From assembly GCF_052857255.1 (NCBI RefSeq), contig NC_135500.1, positions 103,544,048-103,608,047 on the forward strand: a stretch of 64,000 bases of DNA. Direction: 5' to 3'. Numbering within the stretch: position 1 is the first letter of the stretch; every line of letters starts with the position of its first letter. Both the position numbers and the translations under genes were made by a program. Shown piece by piece: positions 44,201-54,272 of the stretch. The notes under the pieces are model-generated. The model saw nothing but the letters and a program-made list of their open reading frames with translations, was not told the origin of the DNA and did no database searches. This DNA comes from Amblyomma americanum. Taxonomy: Eukaryota > Arthropoda > Arachnida > Ixodida > Ixodidae.

Positions 44201-44537
44201 CACCTTGGTCCCAGGACATGCATGTCTCGATGGCAATATTAGGGCAGATGCCCCTGCTCGATATTACACCAATCGAGCGGGGCACACTGACTCTACACTC
44301 TACCCCCTCTCAGCCCATTTTTTAACCCGCCTAGAGACCCTCCGCCTAAATAGGCGGCTCTACACCGCGCCACTTAAGAAACTTTCCTCGGAGGAGTCAT
44401 ACCACCCTAGACGCATCCAAACACTTACTTTTCCCAATCTTCAACACCTACACCGAATTCACCCAACATTATGCGCAGGTACATGTCCTTGGTGTGGCGA
44501 AATTCCCACATTCACGCACATTACATGGACATGCTGA
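41212..44537 (+). pseudogene. ORF2 of old I-type element (APE, RT, RNase H)
   Basis: The start is ATG 41212. The endonuclease is partly readable (EIWQWNCRSFRPKAASL). The linker runs from about 41930 (WEAYRAAALHSSSITDIAAW). RT readings include ICFGFRPGLSTQDAV-type LGFRPGLSTQDAVLIKHKAL, LLLTLDIMAAFD, GTSQGAVLSPLLFNIA and YAEDITLW. The catalytic YADD has become YAED. RNase H motifs at 43926-44280 are YVDMGS, AEDTALAI, FTGSQATCR (Asp lost to Gly) and PGHACLDGNIRADA. The C-terminal zinc motif CPWCGEIPTFTHITWTC ends at 44537. Multiple frameshifts. Inactive. Confidence 0.8.
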
Positions 44538-44746
44538 GGTAAACCGAACCAATTAAAGCCGCACAACGCGGCGCTGGAGCAGTGGGAGGTGACGATGGCT
44601 AGGGACACCCTAGAAGACCAGGAGGTGGTAGTCTCCATCACCAAAGCGTCGGCGGAAGCCACTGGGGTATTGGACGACGGACCTCACCCACAACCCGCTC
44701 CTATCTTTTTTACAAAATAAATGTTTATTCTCTCTCTTTCTCTTTG

Positions 44747-44782
44747 AGAGGGCGCTGTCCACTGGCGTTCGTAGCGCCCTCT
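44747..44782. repeat. Short perfect inverted repeat
   Basis: AGAGGGCGCT (44747-44756) and AGCGCCCTCT (44773-44782) could form a 10 bp hairpin right after the old element's 3' end. No function assigned. Confidence 0.4.
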
Positions 44783-45049
44783 GGCCCAGGTTGTGTCCCG
44801 CATACCGCCTCTGACGCCGTTCTTGGCTCCTCCGGGCCGTCCACCTTACCAATATCGGCCTTAGTGACTCAGCCATATTTAAATGCCTGAAATCGTCCAC
44901 GCGACTTTAATGGCATGAGCGCTTCGCTAAAATGCAGACAAACTCATTTCGCCTCTGCATTTTCAGATTAGTTATTTGAATTTTAATTTGCGAACGATGT
45001 TTTAATTAGGTTCTTATGCCCACAACTGCCTTTCGATTACGCTTACGAG

Positions 45050-45865
45050 TGTCTTTTTGTGTCAAAACTATTGTTATCGGGAGATGTGCTATTGAATCCT
45101 GGTTTTAATAATGTCAAAAATACCCGAGCGGCCACAAAGAATTACACACCGGCGTAGTCTGAGAGTATCAATATTTTTTCATTGCTACCTGATCCCAAAC
45201 AACAACCCTGTAATATTGAGGAAAATCAAGCGTGGATCGTGGATTTAGTTCCAGCCCTCAGCGACAATCAGGAAAAAATAATGTTACTGGTACTATTAGC
45301 AGACTGGAATGTGTGGAAAGCAAACTTCATGCAGTACATTACTGTCGGGATGACCTAGCTTCAGTGAAAGAATGCACTGAAATGGCAATTAAAAAATACG
45401 AGACACTCAGTGCGCGCTTGTAGGGTCCAGAGGGTACCTCCCGCTGAGAGAATTGAGTATTTTTCAATATTTCCGATTAACCAAATGAGACATGGGATGA
45501 GATAGAGGAAAAAGGAAAATTTACATTAGCAAGATACTATGAAAATGTTCAGGACATTGAGTATTGCGGGTTCACATGGTTTGCGCAATATTTTACGAAA
45601 AGCCGACGGTGCTTATAGTTAGGTTTGCGAGTTATAAAGCATAAAAAAGTATTTAGCCCAAGGGCAAAATTAAAGAGCGCACACATCACGGTACATGAAG
45701 AGGTCTACGCAGCTACCAGGCATTGCCGTAAAATTCTGTTTCAGTTCGCCACACAAACCGCATCTGACGAAACGTTTAGTATACGATGTAGCAAGCTGAT
45801 TCGAACAAAATATGTTTCCTGTGCTTCTCTACTGCTGATACGGACTACGTGATTAAAATTGGCGC
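45050..45865 (+). pseudogene. CR1-type ORF1 remnant
   Basis: The start reads LLLSGDVLLNPGFNNV, a common opening of CR1-type ORF1. A middle coiled-coil-like part reads ISRLECVESKLHAV. The end reads VFSPRAKLKSAHITVHEEVY and RHCRKILFQFA, which matches the single-stranded nucleic-acid-binding C-terminal part of CR1/L1-like ORF1 proteins. Stops and shifts interrupt it. ORF2 does not follow. Confidence 0.6.
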
Positions 45866-46029
45866 GTTGCAACCAGCGAAGCATTATCACGGTCCTCTCC
45901 AAACCTAACCTGCCGTATGCATCGCCGCATAATGACCGATTCATTGTTTTATGGGCATTCAGTCATTAACACTATCGCGTCATACCCTTAAAACGGAGCC
46001 AAAGTGTGCTCTCCAACCTTTTGTTTCGC

Positions 46030-46560
46030 ATCCCATCAGGCGCTAATTTGAGCCCACTGCGTACATTGGGGTTCACAATGATGCCAACGGTATTCGCCTC
46101 AGCGCCATTCTCACTCAACGAAAACTGGGTTTGTGGCTGTGTGTGGCTGCCTGAGTGTGTGAGTGTGTGGCTGTCTGCGCCAGTGCAACCTTGACTCAGG
46201 CACAGTTCAACTGCTTTGAATCGGAACGAGAATATTTAGTTATTATAAGGGCCATCGCAAAATTTCGTCTTCACGTCTACGCTAGACCTGTCTGTGTAGT
46301 CACCGATCAGGATACCCTGTGCTGGCTTTCCTCTCTGAAAAAACCCGACGGTGGTAGTGGTGAAACACTTTTATTTCTTCGAAAAGAGTACGTGCAGGGA
46401 GGTATGACTGGACCGACTCTTAAGGGGCCGCCCCTCACAAACACGAGAGCCGCCTCGCTTGCTGCGCTCTTCCTCTTCAGAAATATTATAATCATGTCAT
46501 CTATCGCTCCGGCCACAAACATACCACTACGAGCGCTTTTTAGCCGCCCACAGCTACCTT
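46030..46560 (+). pseudogene. Gypsy RNase H fragment
   Basis: Readings are VHNDANGIRLSAILTQRKL, LTQAQFNCFESEREYLVIIR, AIAKFRLHVYARPVCVVTDQ and TLCWLSSLKKPDG, then, after about 140 bp of unrelated DNA (about 46345-46485), IYRSGHKHTT. This is the Ty3/Gypsy RNase H domain of the type also seen at 27811, on the plus strand. It stands alone without RT or integrase. Confidence 0.78.
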
Positions 46561-46883
46561 GTGCTTCGTTTTGCTTCATCGTTACCTTGTAATTCAACAA
46601 TCAGCGAAAAAGAAACAAGAGAAACGCACGAAGAAATACCATAGAGTCGTCACCTAGCGCTGGTTGTCATTACGCAAACATTACATTACATACGAAAGGT
46701 ATGATACCTTAATCGGACATACAAAGCTGCCAATGTTTTTATGAATCCTAGACTTGAATTGAATCCATCTCCCGGATATGGGTGTCAATTGGTGTATAGA
46801 AACGGCTAGGTGTACGTGTACTCTACACATTAGCTCCTTACACTGAGCTGGTTATAATGCTGTTTGCGTTTATTACACGGTAC
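46561..46883. other. No recognisable gene
   Basis: Spacer between the Gypsy fragment and the next LTR element. Confidence 0.5.
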
Positions 46884-47045
46884 TGTTACGAGAAATGCGA
46901 AGGAGAACCTCCGGAGAAGACACGTAAACCTGCGGCAGTTCCTAAGTTGTTGTTAGCCTAAGTGGTTCGAGCGCGCGAGCGAGAGAGAACCATCTTCTTT
47001 CTCTACAAATGCAGGCGCTTCTGCTTATTCTAGTGTCACGTATCA
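46884..47045 (-). repeat. 3' LTR of the minus-strand Gypsy element
   Basis: In plus-strand reading it runs from TGTTACGAG to CACGTATCA. It is similar to 52097-52241 except for a ~12-17 bp extra segment (TTGTTAGCCTAA). Confidence 0.88.
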
Positions 47046-47060
47046 CTGCCCTCTCTTCTG
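47046..47060 (-). other. Polypurine tract
   Basis: On the minus strand CAGAAGAGAGGGCAG immediately precedes the 3' LTR start TGATACGTG. Confidence 0.6.
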
Positions 47061-47249
47061 CAGCATCGCCACGATGCGGATAGGAGGGAAATGTCAGCAA
47101 AAGCACAGCTGCTGTGAACCGCTGTTCAGTCAGGTAGTCTGTCGTGGTAAGGCTCCACGCGAAAGTGTGCACGACTTCAGTATGGTGCGACCGGCGCGAT
47201 GAGCAAGCGGCTTGGGCGGGAGCAACTGCATAAGTCACATCACTGATGC

Positions 47250-48060
47250 GGCACACTAGTTCGTATGGGCAGAAGTATATGCGCTGCCACTTTTCAGAAA
47301 GACCGCGGCGACGAACAGGTTTTCAAACCCACACCAAGTCGCCAGGCGCGTAACTGACGAAGCGGCGTCCGAGGTAGTACCTAACGGCCTCAGTATCCTC
47401 ATGGTGGTTAATTTCAAGACGTGCCAATTGCAGCGCTTCGTCAGCATGCTGAACAAAGATAACTACGTCGAGGTCCGCGTCGAAGTCGCAGTAAGGGTCA
47501 ACGGGCAGCATAGCATTCAACGGAGTGGTTACTTGCCGACCGAAGACAAGATGAAAGGGGGTCAGTCGGGATGTCTCCTGCAGGGCGGTGTTGCACGCAA
47601 ACGTTACGTACGGCAGAATGATGTCCCAAGCTCCATGCTCGACGTCAAAATACATAGAAAGCATGTCGGCTAATATGCGGTTTAGTCACTCTACCAACTC
47701 GTTTGTCTGTGGGTGATCAGCCGTAGCACGTCGATGGCTGGTGTGCGTCAGACTCATCACGGATTGGGTTAAGCGGGCAGCGAAAGCAGTTCTCCGGACA
47801 GTAACAACAACGACGGGGGTTCCATGACTCAGGACAATGCTGTGGACGAAGAACTGCGCCTCTTCAGCAGCAGTGCCTTTGTCAAGAGACGTGGTCTCAG
47901 CGTACCCTGCCAGGTATGCTTTCCAGAAGACTTCGGAAAAGTGCCAAGGAGGTACATGCCCACTTCTTCAAAAGGGGTCTTCGGTGGATCGATGGGGCGA
48001 AGAATCCGGCTGGTTTTAAGGGAGGAGACTTCCGACGTTGGCAGTGAAGGTATTTTTTAC
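47250..48060 (-). pseudogene. Gypsy integrase core and C-terminus
   Basis: Minus-strand readings include AAEEAQFFVHSIVLSHGTPV (core), HPQTNELVE-stop-LNRILADMLSMYF (normally HPQTNGLVER), and the 113-codon frame 47323-47664 with WDIILPYVTFACNTALQETS and FHLVFGRQVTTPL. Its C-terminus reads FVSYAPGDLVWV, the typical end of tick Gypsy integrases. Frames change several times. Confidence 0.8.
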
Positions 48061-48952
48061 TTAGGCCCGCACCGATGGGAGTCGCCTGGGCCAATAATAC
48101 TTTTGTTTAATCCGCGCCAGTGTACGACTTACTCCCAGATGACCGGCGGATGGTTCATCATGATAGGCACTCAAAATTTCTGGCTGCAACTGCGATGGTA
48201 CGACAAGCAGGAACGCTTCTTTGTTGTTGGCAAAGTTGCGCTTGTAGAGAACACCAGAATGTAAAGTGAAGGTGGGGACCCCACGACGCAAAACACGCGG
48301 GTTGCGAGCGTCGACGCCTTCGAGGTGATCGATGAGCGGCGCGAACTCCGTGTACGCCCGCAGAAGCTGCGCCATTTGCGTCGTACTAACAGCGCCCAGG
48401 AAAGGAATATCATCGGCGGGCTCTTCGGGACCGATTGTGATAGGCGCACGCGACAAAGAGTCCGCATCCTGATGCTTGCGGCCCGGCTTGTAGACGACTG
48501 TTAAGTCGTATTCTGAGCGTCCTGAGGGGTCTTTGATGCTCGCCAGCCAGCATAAGGAGTGGTGGTCGCTTACCACATGGAAAGGTCGCCCGTACAGGTA
48601 CGGTCGGAACTTGCTGATGGCCCATATCACTCCAAGGCACTCTCTCTGTCGTAGAATAATTGGTCTCGGAGCGAGTAAGTGTTCGGCTGGCATAAATAAT
48701 GACCCGTTCCGCAACGTCTTGCCACTGAAAAAGCACCGCACCAAAGCCAACATTGCTGGCGTCATTGTGGATGTCCGTGGCAGCGTGTTCATCAAAATGG
48801 GCGAGTATCGGAGTACGTTGTAGACGGCTGGAAAGCTCGACAAATGCCGCCTCTTGGTCGCTTCCCCACACGAAGGGCGTGTTGTCGCGTGTCAGTGAAA
48901 TCAACGGTTCGGCGATTCGCGAGAAATTTTGCACAAAGCGCCTATAATACAC
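48061..48952 (-). pseudogene. Gypsy RNase H and integrase zinc finger
   Basis: Frame 48410-48952 reads YYRRFVQNFSRIAEPLISLT, IHNDASNVGFGAVLF and YASRTLTRSETNYSTTE. Frame 48061-48843 (260 codons) continues with ECLGVIWAISKFRPYLYGRP, FHVVSDHHSLCWLASIKDPS, YKPGRKHQDADSLSRAP and the H2C2 module HDEPSAGHLGVSRTLARIKQ. The RNase H catalytic D-E-D are visible across two frames, so one frameshift near 48660 splits the enzyme. RNase H removes the RNA template; the zinc finger assists integration. Confidence 0.85.
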
Positions 48953-48953
48953 G

Positions 48954-49910
48954 TTAGCACAGACTCAAAAACCGGCGAACGGCCTTCTTGTCGGTTGGGC
49001 GTGGAAATCCTGAGACGGCAGCAGTCTTGTGAGGGTCCGGGCGAACAGCTTGTGCGCTGATAACGTGACCAATAAAGCGAAGTTCATCAAAGCCAAAATT
49101 GTATTTCTCGGATTTGATAATGAGTTGTGAGGATTTGATTGCATGTAGCACCATGCGCAACCGCTGCAAGTGTTGGTCAGACGTGGTCAAAAATATAACG
49201 ACATCGTCCAGGTGCACCAAGCAGGACTCCACTTCAAGCCGTAGAGAACGGTGTCCATTATGCGTTGGAACGTGGCCGGTGCTGAGCACGGACCAAATGG
49301 GAGCACCTAAAACTCATAGAGGCCGTCGGGCGTCACGAAATCCGTCTTCTCCCGGTGTCGTCAACTTTTATTTGCCAGTACCCGCTTTTAAGATCTAATG
49401 ACGAGAAGTATCGGGCGTCCCGCAATCGGTCGAGCGCATCGTCTATCCTGGGCTGTGGGTAAAATTCCTTTTTGGTCACGTTATTAAGTTTTCTACAGTC
49501 AACACACACAGAAACGCAGAGTGTTGTTTCTTTTTACAAGAACCACCTGTGATGCCGATGGGCTGGTGGACGGCTGAAAGACATCATCTGCAAACATTCC
49601 GGCAACCCGATTCTTAATGGCTTCTCGCTCCATTGGGGAAACACGGTAGGCGCGCTGGCAGATGGGTCGTGTAGTCTCATCAGTGATGATACGGTGCTTG
49701 GCGAGTGGAGTGCGGTCGACCTTGAAGCACGTAGTGAAACAGCCCGGAAAGTCTGCCAAGATGTCCGACAGAAGATCCTTCTGAACCGATGGCAGGGTCG
49801 GATTAATTTTGACTGACTGAAGAACGTGGTTGGGGCGAGAATTTTCTGGAGTGGGTTCTTCCACAGTGTACAAACCTGGGACCTCAGCAACGTCGTGGAG
49901 GAAGGCACTA
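48954..49910 (-). pseudogene. Gypsy reverse transcriptase
   Basis: The N-part (49499-49873) reads IITDETTRPICQRAYRVSPM, AGMFADDVFQPSTSPSASQV and VLVKRNNTLRFCV. The C-part (48954-49289) reads VESCLVHLDDVVIFLTTSDQ, HVISAQAVRPDPHKTAAV and FPRPTDKKAVRRFLSLC. The catalytic box is HLDD instead of YLDD, keeping both aspartates. The segment between (49290-49498) is readable only in other frames. Confidence 0.85.
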
Positions 49911-50179
49911 GCCGTGCCTTTGACGAGGTGCTAATATTCGTTGGAAAAGTTGGTCAGGAGGATGAGGGTACGGCTGTGACGTAGTCGGACGAGAATCGGG
50001 CAACAACAAGGCCCCACTCAAGCAGCAGTGGAGTATGGTCGTCCGCCAGACTCTCGTAGTCGTGAAATAGGTCGTTCCTCGCGAGAACCAGGACACTGCA
50101 CCGCGGCGGAACTGTGACGTCATTCTCGAAAGGCGCAGAGCGTTGCTGCAAGGATCTCGGGAGTCAGAGCGGGCCAAGG

Positions 50180-50530
50180 CCTGTTTGGTCGAGAACGTGG
50201 CACGTGCGTCCTTAAAGTCAGTCGCAGCACCGTTCGCCTGCAGGAAGTCGATCCGAAGAATCAAGTCTCTGGAACACTCGGAGAGCACGACAAATTTACC
50301 AACGTATGTGAAGCCACAAATTCCAACTCTAGTCGTGCACTTGCCAGCAGGGGAAAATTAAGTGGCCACCAGCGGTGCGCATATAGATCCCCGTACACGG
50401 TGTCAGAACCTTTTTAGTGTCTCCAGCAAAGGAATGACTCATAACAGAATAAGCAGCACTGATATCGAGCAGCGCAGAAATCTCACTGCCTTCAATTGTC
50501 ACCCGAAAATCGGATGCAGCGTATCGGGTA
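50180..50530 (-). pseudogene. Gypsy protease remnant
   Basis: The minus-strand reading VTIEGSEISALLDISAAYSV, then MSHSFAGDTKKVLTP and MRTAGGHL, is the retropepsin region. The active site reads DISA in place of DTGA, so it should be inactive. Downstream LRIDFLQANGAATD (about 50235-50280) is the usual region following protease. Confidence 0.7.
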
Positions 50531-50789
50531 CTGTCGCTGCCGCTGAATGTGCAGGTATCGTCGGCTCGATGGTTTCGCGATGCAGGATCTTGAGACGTCT
50601 CGACGTAAGCGGCCTTGCCTGCAGAGGGTGCTAGTGTTAGTTTTCTTGACGCGGACTGGGCGAGCGACGGCCAGCTGAGCTGCTCTAGCCGCCGGGGTTG
50701 GCAGCACGATAGCGGAGAGGCGAAGGTGAACGGAACTCGCGGCTTCCGGAGTAAACACGGCTCGGGCGCGCCCAGAGATGCTCCGCAAT

Positions 50790-52095
50790 CTATTGCGGTT
50801 GTTCATCGTTCTGAGGACAAGGTGCGTCGGGACGGAAACCGCGAAGACCCACTTGGCGGTAAGGACTGGCTCGGTAGAGATGACCGGGCTCCCCACAGTG
50901 GTAGCACATAGGCCTACGGTCCGGGGTACGCCACAGATCCGACATTCGAGGACGTGCCTCAGCTGTAGCAGGTGCAGTTGCATATGGGGCGGTGCTACTG
51001 ACGGGAGACGTCGAGGTGGTACCGTAGCCAGGTGCGGTCGCGGGAAATGTGCCGATACTGCTCATGGCAGGCGTTGGAGTAGTGGGACCGTAACCAGCCG
51101 TGCGACGTACATCAGATTCGTATGTGGGTCTGGGATCGAACTGGGGCGGCGCTTCGGGAACAGAGGGTGCCTGCGCAACCTGGCTGCCGCACTTCGTCCC
51201 TGACGACTTCTGTCAGCGCTGCCAGTGGCGCAGGCGCAACCCCTGGGGCAGACAGAATCGTTGGAGTTCCTCCCGTACAACTGATCGAATCAGTTCGCGC
51301 AAGGTGTATGCACTGCCGCCTAGGCACGACGAAAAGGTTTCGGGCACAATGCTGTTGATGTCCCGATTGTACTGGCGGGCCCGTTGTTGGAGCGTCGTCT
51401 CCATGGTGGTCGCCTCGGTAAGAAATTCCGCTACAGTACGGGCTACGCTACACTGGGTGCGTTGCATGCGAGACCTGCGAAGAGGTCTTGCTTAACCCCT
51501 CGCATCAGATGGCGAACCTTCTTCTCCTCCGTCATGCTGGGGTCGGCACGCTTGAATAGACGGGCCATGTCCTCGTTGTACATGCGCACACTTTCGTTCG
51601 TGCGCTGATTTCGGGAGTGCAGCGCAGCTTCGGCCTTCTCGCAGCGGTCAGCGTTGGGGAATGTAGCCAGGAGATTCAGGCAAAACGAATCACAGGTGGG
51701 AAGGGTAGTCGCGTGGTTTTCAAAGCACGTACGGGCATGCTCTTCTAGAGCAAAATATACCTTGTGAAGCTAGCGCTCATCGCTCCAGCCTTTGTAGCGG
51801 GCGACTCGCTCGAAGCTCTCCAGTCAATCCCAGCGTCTTCGAACACGTCCCAGAGAAAAGGTGGTGGTGTTCGCGGTGGGGGGAAAAGTATCGGCGCCAG
51901 AGGCCAGGTGTCAGCGGCCATGGCAGTTGGACTCGGTGGCCGAGGCTGCGTCGTTCTTGTGCGATGGGGAAACGGCCCAAATTCAGGCGATTCACCGCAG
52001 ATACCGAGGCTGGGTCGCTGGTGGACAGGTGTGAGGGCCGTAGTGATGCTGTGCGGAGTGCGGTAATCGGGAAGCGCACCCAGCACCTCGACCAA
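50790..52095 (-). pseudogene. Gypsy gag
   Basis: The N-terminal frame 51745-52095 starts at MVEVLGALPDYRTPH next to the primer site and ends FLWDVFEDAGIDWRASSES. Frame 51213-51467 reads TVAEFLTEATTMETTLQQRA and LRELIRSVVREELQRF. Frame 50790-51065 has the knuckle region DLWRTPDRRPMCYHCGEPGH with YRQVGLRGF; the final knuckle cysteine is serine. These blocks are in the order of tick Gypsy gags, with several frameshifts. Confidence 0.8.
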
Positions 52096-52096
52096 A

Positions 52097-52241
52097 TGTT
52101 ACGAGGAATTCGAAGGAGAACCTCCGGAGAAGATACGTAAAACTGCGGCGGTTCCTAAGTGGTCTGAGCGCGTGAGCGAGAGAGAACCATCTTCTTTCCC
52201 TACAAATGCAGGCGCTTCTACTTCTATAGTTGCACGTATCA
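52097..52241 (-). repeat. 5' LTR of the minus-strand Gypsy element
   Basis: On the minus strand it begins TGATACGTGCAACTATAGAA and ends CTCGTAACA. It pairs with 46884-47045. Confidence 0.88.
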
Positions 52242-52904
52242 ATATCAATGTTTATCTAGATCCAAGCGTTAAAGGCTTGTACGGAGCAATGTACGGGCCA
52301 TGAATGCAATAGTAAAATGTGTTCTGCGCCATTGCCTTCGGAAACACAGGGTTCATTTTACTTGAAAATAAACACTTTGCTTAGAAAAACATCACCGGAA
52401 TAAATAACTTATCTCTTCTTCATATTTCGCCGTACAATATTTTTGACATTTAAGACACAACAGAACCAGTTACGTACCTTACCTCAAAAAATTACGAGAC
52501 ACTGGCATCTAAAGTGTTGAGACGCGAATGCATACACCGCTGCACCTATCAATCAATGCCAGATATACAGTAAGATCTACTGCTGACACAGCGCAGCGAG
52601 GGAGCATCTTGACACATCGTGCGCAGAAGGGCGACTGCTGATTTTTTTGTTTGCACAGCACGACGCTTAGCCATAGACGATGGTTCATTCTTTTTCTGCT
52701 ATCTGCACACCGTCAAATAGCTCTGGTAAGATATTCGTTTAGCCAGGGCGTATTTGACTCCTCGCAATCGTGTCGAAAAGTTCTATATTATATATGAAGA
52801 TATTTACATGTTTTGGATCAAGATTGGTCCCTTGAAGACATAAAGTTATAGGTAATATTTACCCAACAACAATTGTAAAATCAAAGTAATTACTAAGTAG
52901 TCCT
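52242..52904. other. No recognisable gene
   Basis: AT-rich spacer between two minus-strand elements. Confidence 0.45.
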
Positions 52905-54001
52905 CTAAAATGCCACTGAACGAAAAAGGTCATGTTTGTATGCTTTTGGGAGGAGTCGGATGGGATTTATTTGTTTCCTTGGTTCGTTATCACGGCTCTG
53001 AGTTTTTTTTTCGCTGAGGAGAATGGTTCCGGCGCTTTGCAGCGGCGGAACAGGCTCGGTGAAAGTGGCCTGGGCAGATGCCATATTGCTGTGTGATGCA
53101 CCGGCCCTGCGCACCAAATGAGCGATGTTTTTGTGAAGAAATTGAAAGTGTTCTTCGCGTGTAAGAGTCGTCTCGCTTCCTTTAAAGTAATATTTTGTAT
53201 TTGGCTTCATTGTTATAATCCATTTTTGTTCTTCCACGAGAGACACGACCTTGAACAGGCGAGGTGATCGCATTCACAATTTGCGTAGCGAAGCGATGCT
53301 GCTTCAGTTTACTGAAGCATGCTCTAGAGAGGCGCATTTAGTGCAAGCTTCGTGGCCACGGCAGCTATGTCACCCATAACCTTACCTTTGACAGCTGAAG
53401 CATCTTCATAGATTTGGTATGTAATGACGCATATTCATCTCAGCTACCCTGCTTCTAGGGATTCTGGGAGTGAGCTCGAGTTGAAAGTCAGTACTGAAGT
53501 CTGAAGCTATTTCTTTGTCATCATTCCTTACTTTAATGCGCTGCACATTTATGACATATGGTCTCTAAATGCTCAAGCATCTCTTCCTCAATAACTTCGA
53601 TAAAGTTTTTTTTCAGAAATTTCACCACAGACGGTGCTCAGGGATCGATGCGCTGTGATTGACATGGAGATGTCCAAAATCGGGACTAGTCTGGAAAGTT
53701 TGGAGTATTGCAAGGTCTCTTTGAGTTCTAGTAAGAGTTCACCAGTGGGCATCTTTGATACTTTGTAGCCTGGATCTAATTAGGTATCTGTTATACATTT
53801 AGGGACTAAGAATCAGGACACAGTTCTTGCAGTTTTTCTGTTTCTTTCGAATGAATAGTATGGTATTTTGAAAATGTTTCTTTTGTTTTCTGAAGCAGTG
53901 GGCAGTGATGTCTTTGGTCTGCACTCTCTTTGGAGCACTATGATTTTGTGTGGTAGAGGAGCCATATAATTCCGTTTTGTTTGTCCATGGTCCCAGCCAC
54001 C
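52905..54001 (-). pseudogene. I/Jockey-type ORF1 (gag-like) remnant, interrupted at its 5' end
   Basis: Minus-strand readings from 54001 downward include WDHGQTKRNYMAPLPHKI, GELLLELKETLQYSKLSRLV, SITAHRSLSTVCGEIS, VINVQRIKVRNDDKEIAS, TFNSSSLPESLEAG, then CECDHLACSRSCLSWKNKNG and ITLKEARRLLHAKNTFNFFT. These are the blocks of the gag-like ORF1 of tick I/Jockey-type elements, with the last zinc knuckle partly kept. Stops and shifts abound. Its start codon and 5' UTR lie beyond the inserted element, from 59768 onward. Confidence 0.75.
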
Positions 54002-54272
54002 GGGAAGGAAAGGCCGCAAGGAACGCGAGCGGACGCATGCCATATCGGCTCCGTCAAGTGTCGCTATATCTTTCGGCGCATCAATTCGGCCTCTCTTGAA
54101 ATTTGATCGAGTGGGTCCCTAACATCACCAGGACTCTGGAGACACCAAATATCATCAGGTGGGCCCAATTTTCGCTTTGCGAGGGGAGATTGTCACTTTG
54201 CCACGAGGAGCGGGCGCTAGGCCTAACGGCTGCGTCGCTCCCGTGGCAGCGACACCCTCGCCGCATCTCAAG

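Larger units (their letters stand above)
39424..44740 (+). mobile_element. Old I-type (RNase H-bearing) non-LTR retrotransposon, near full length
   Basis: Two-ORF structure: gag-like ORF1 with zinc knuckles (39536-41202), then ORF2 with APE endonuclease, RT, RNase H and a C-terminal CCHC (41212-44537). A 3' UTR ends in AAAATAAATGTTTATTCTC near 44735, like the end of the young copy at 59757. Numerous stops and shifts. The 5' boundary is approximate and no target duplication was found. It belongs to the same clade as 54002-59757. Confidence 0.8.
46884..52241 (-). mobile_element. Ty3/Gypsy LTR retrotransposon, complete length, degenerate
   Basis: LTRs of 145 bp (52097-52241, 5' side) and 162 bp (46884-47045, 3' side) enclose gag, protease, RT, RNase H and integrase in the standard Gypsy order, read on the minus strand. 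A TGG-starting primer site (near 52093 downward) and a purine tract (47046-47060) abut the LTRs. All coding parts have frameshifts. The flanks (GGTAC and ATATC) show no matching target duplication, so one end may have been altered after insertion. Confidence 0.88.

Noticed and set aside
52905..53273. 122-codon minus-strand frame considered as a separate host gene
   Set aside because: It contains EARRLLHAKNTFNFF-type and zinc-knuckle readings in adjacent frames that belong to an I/Jockey-type ORF1.
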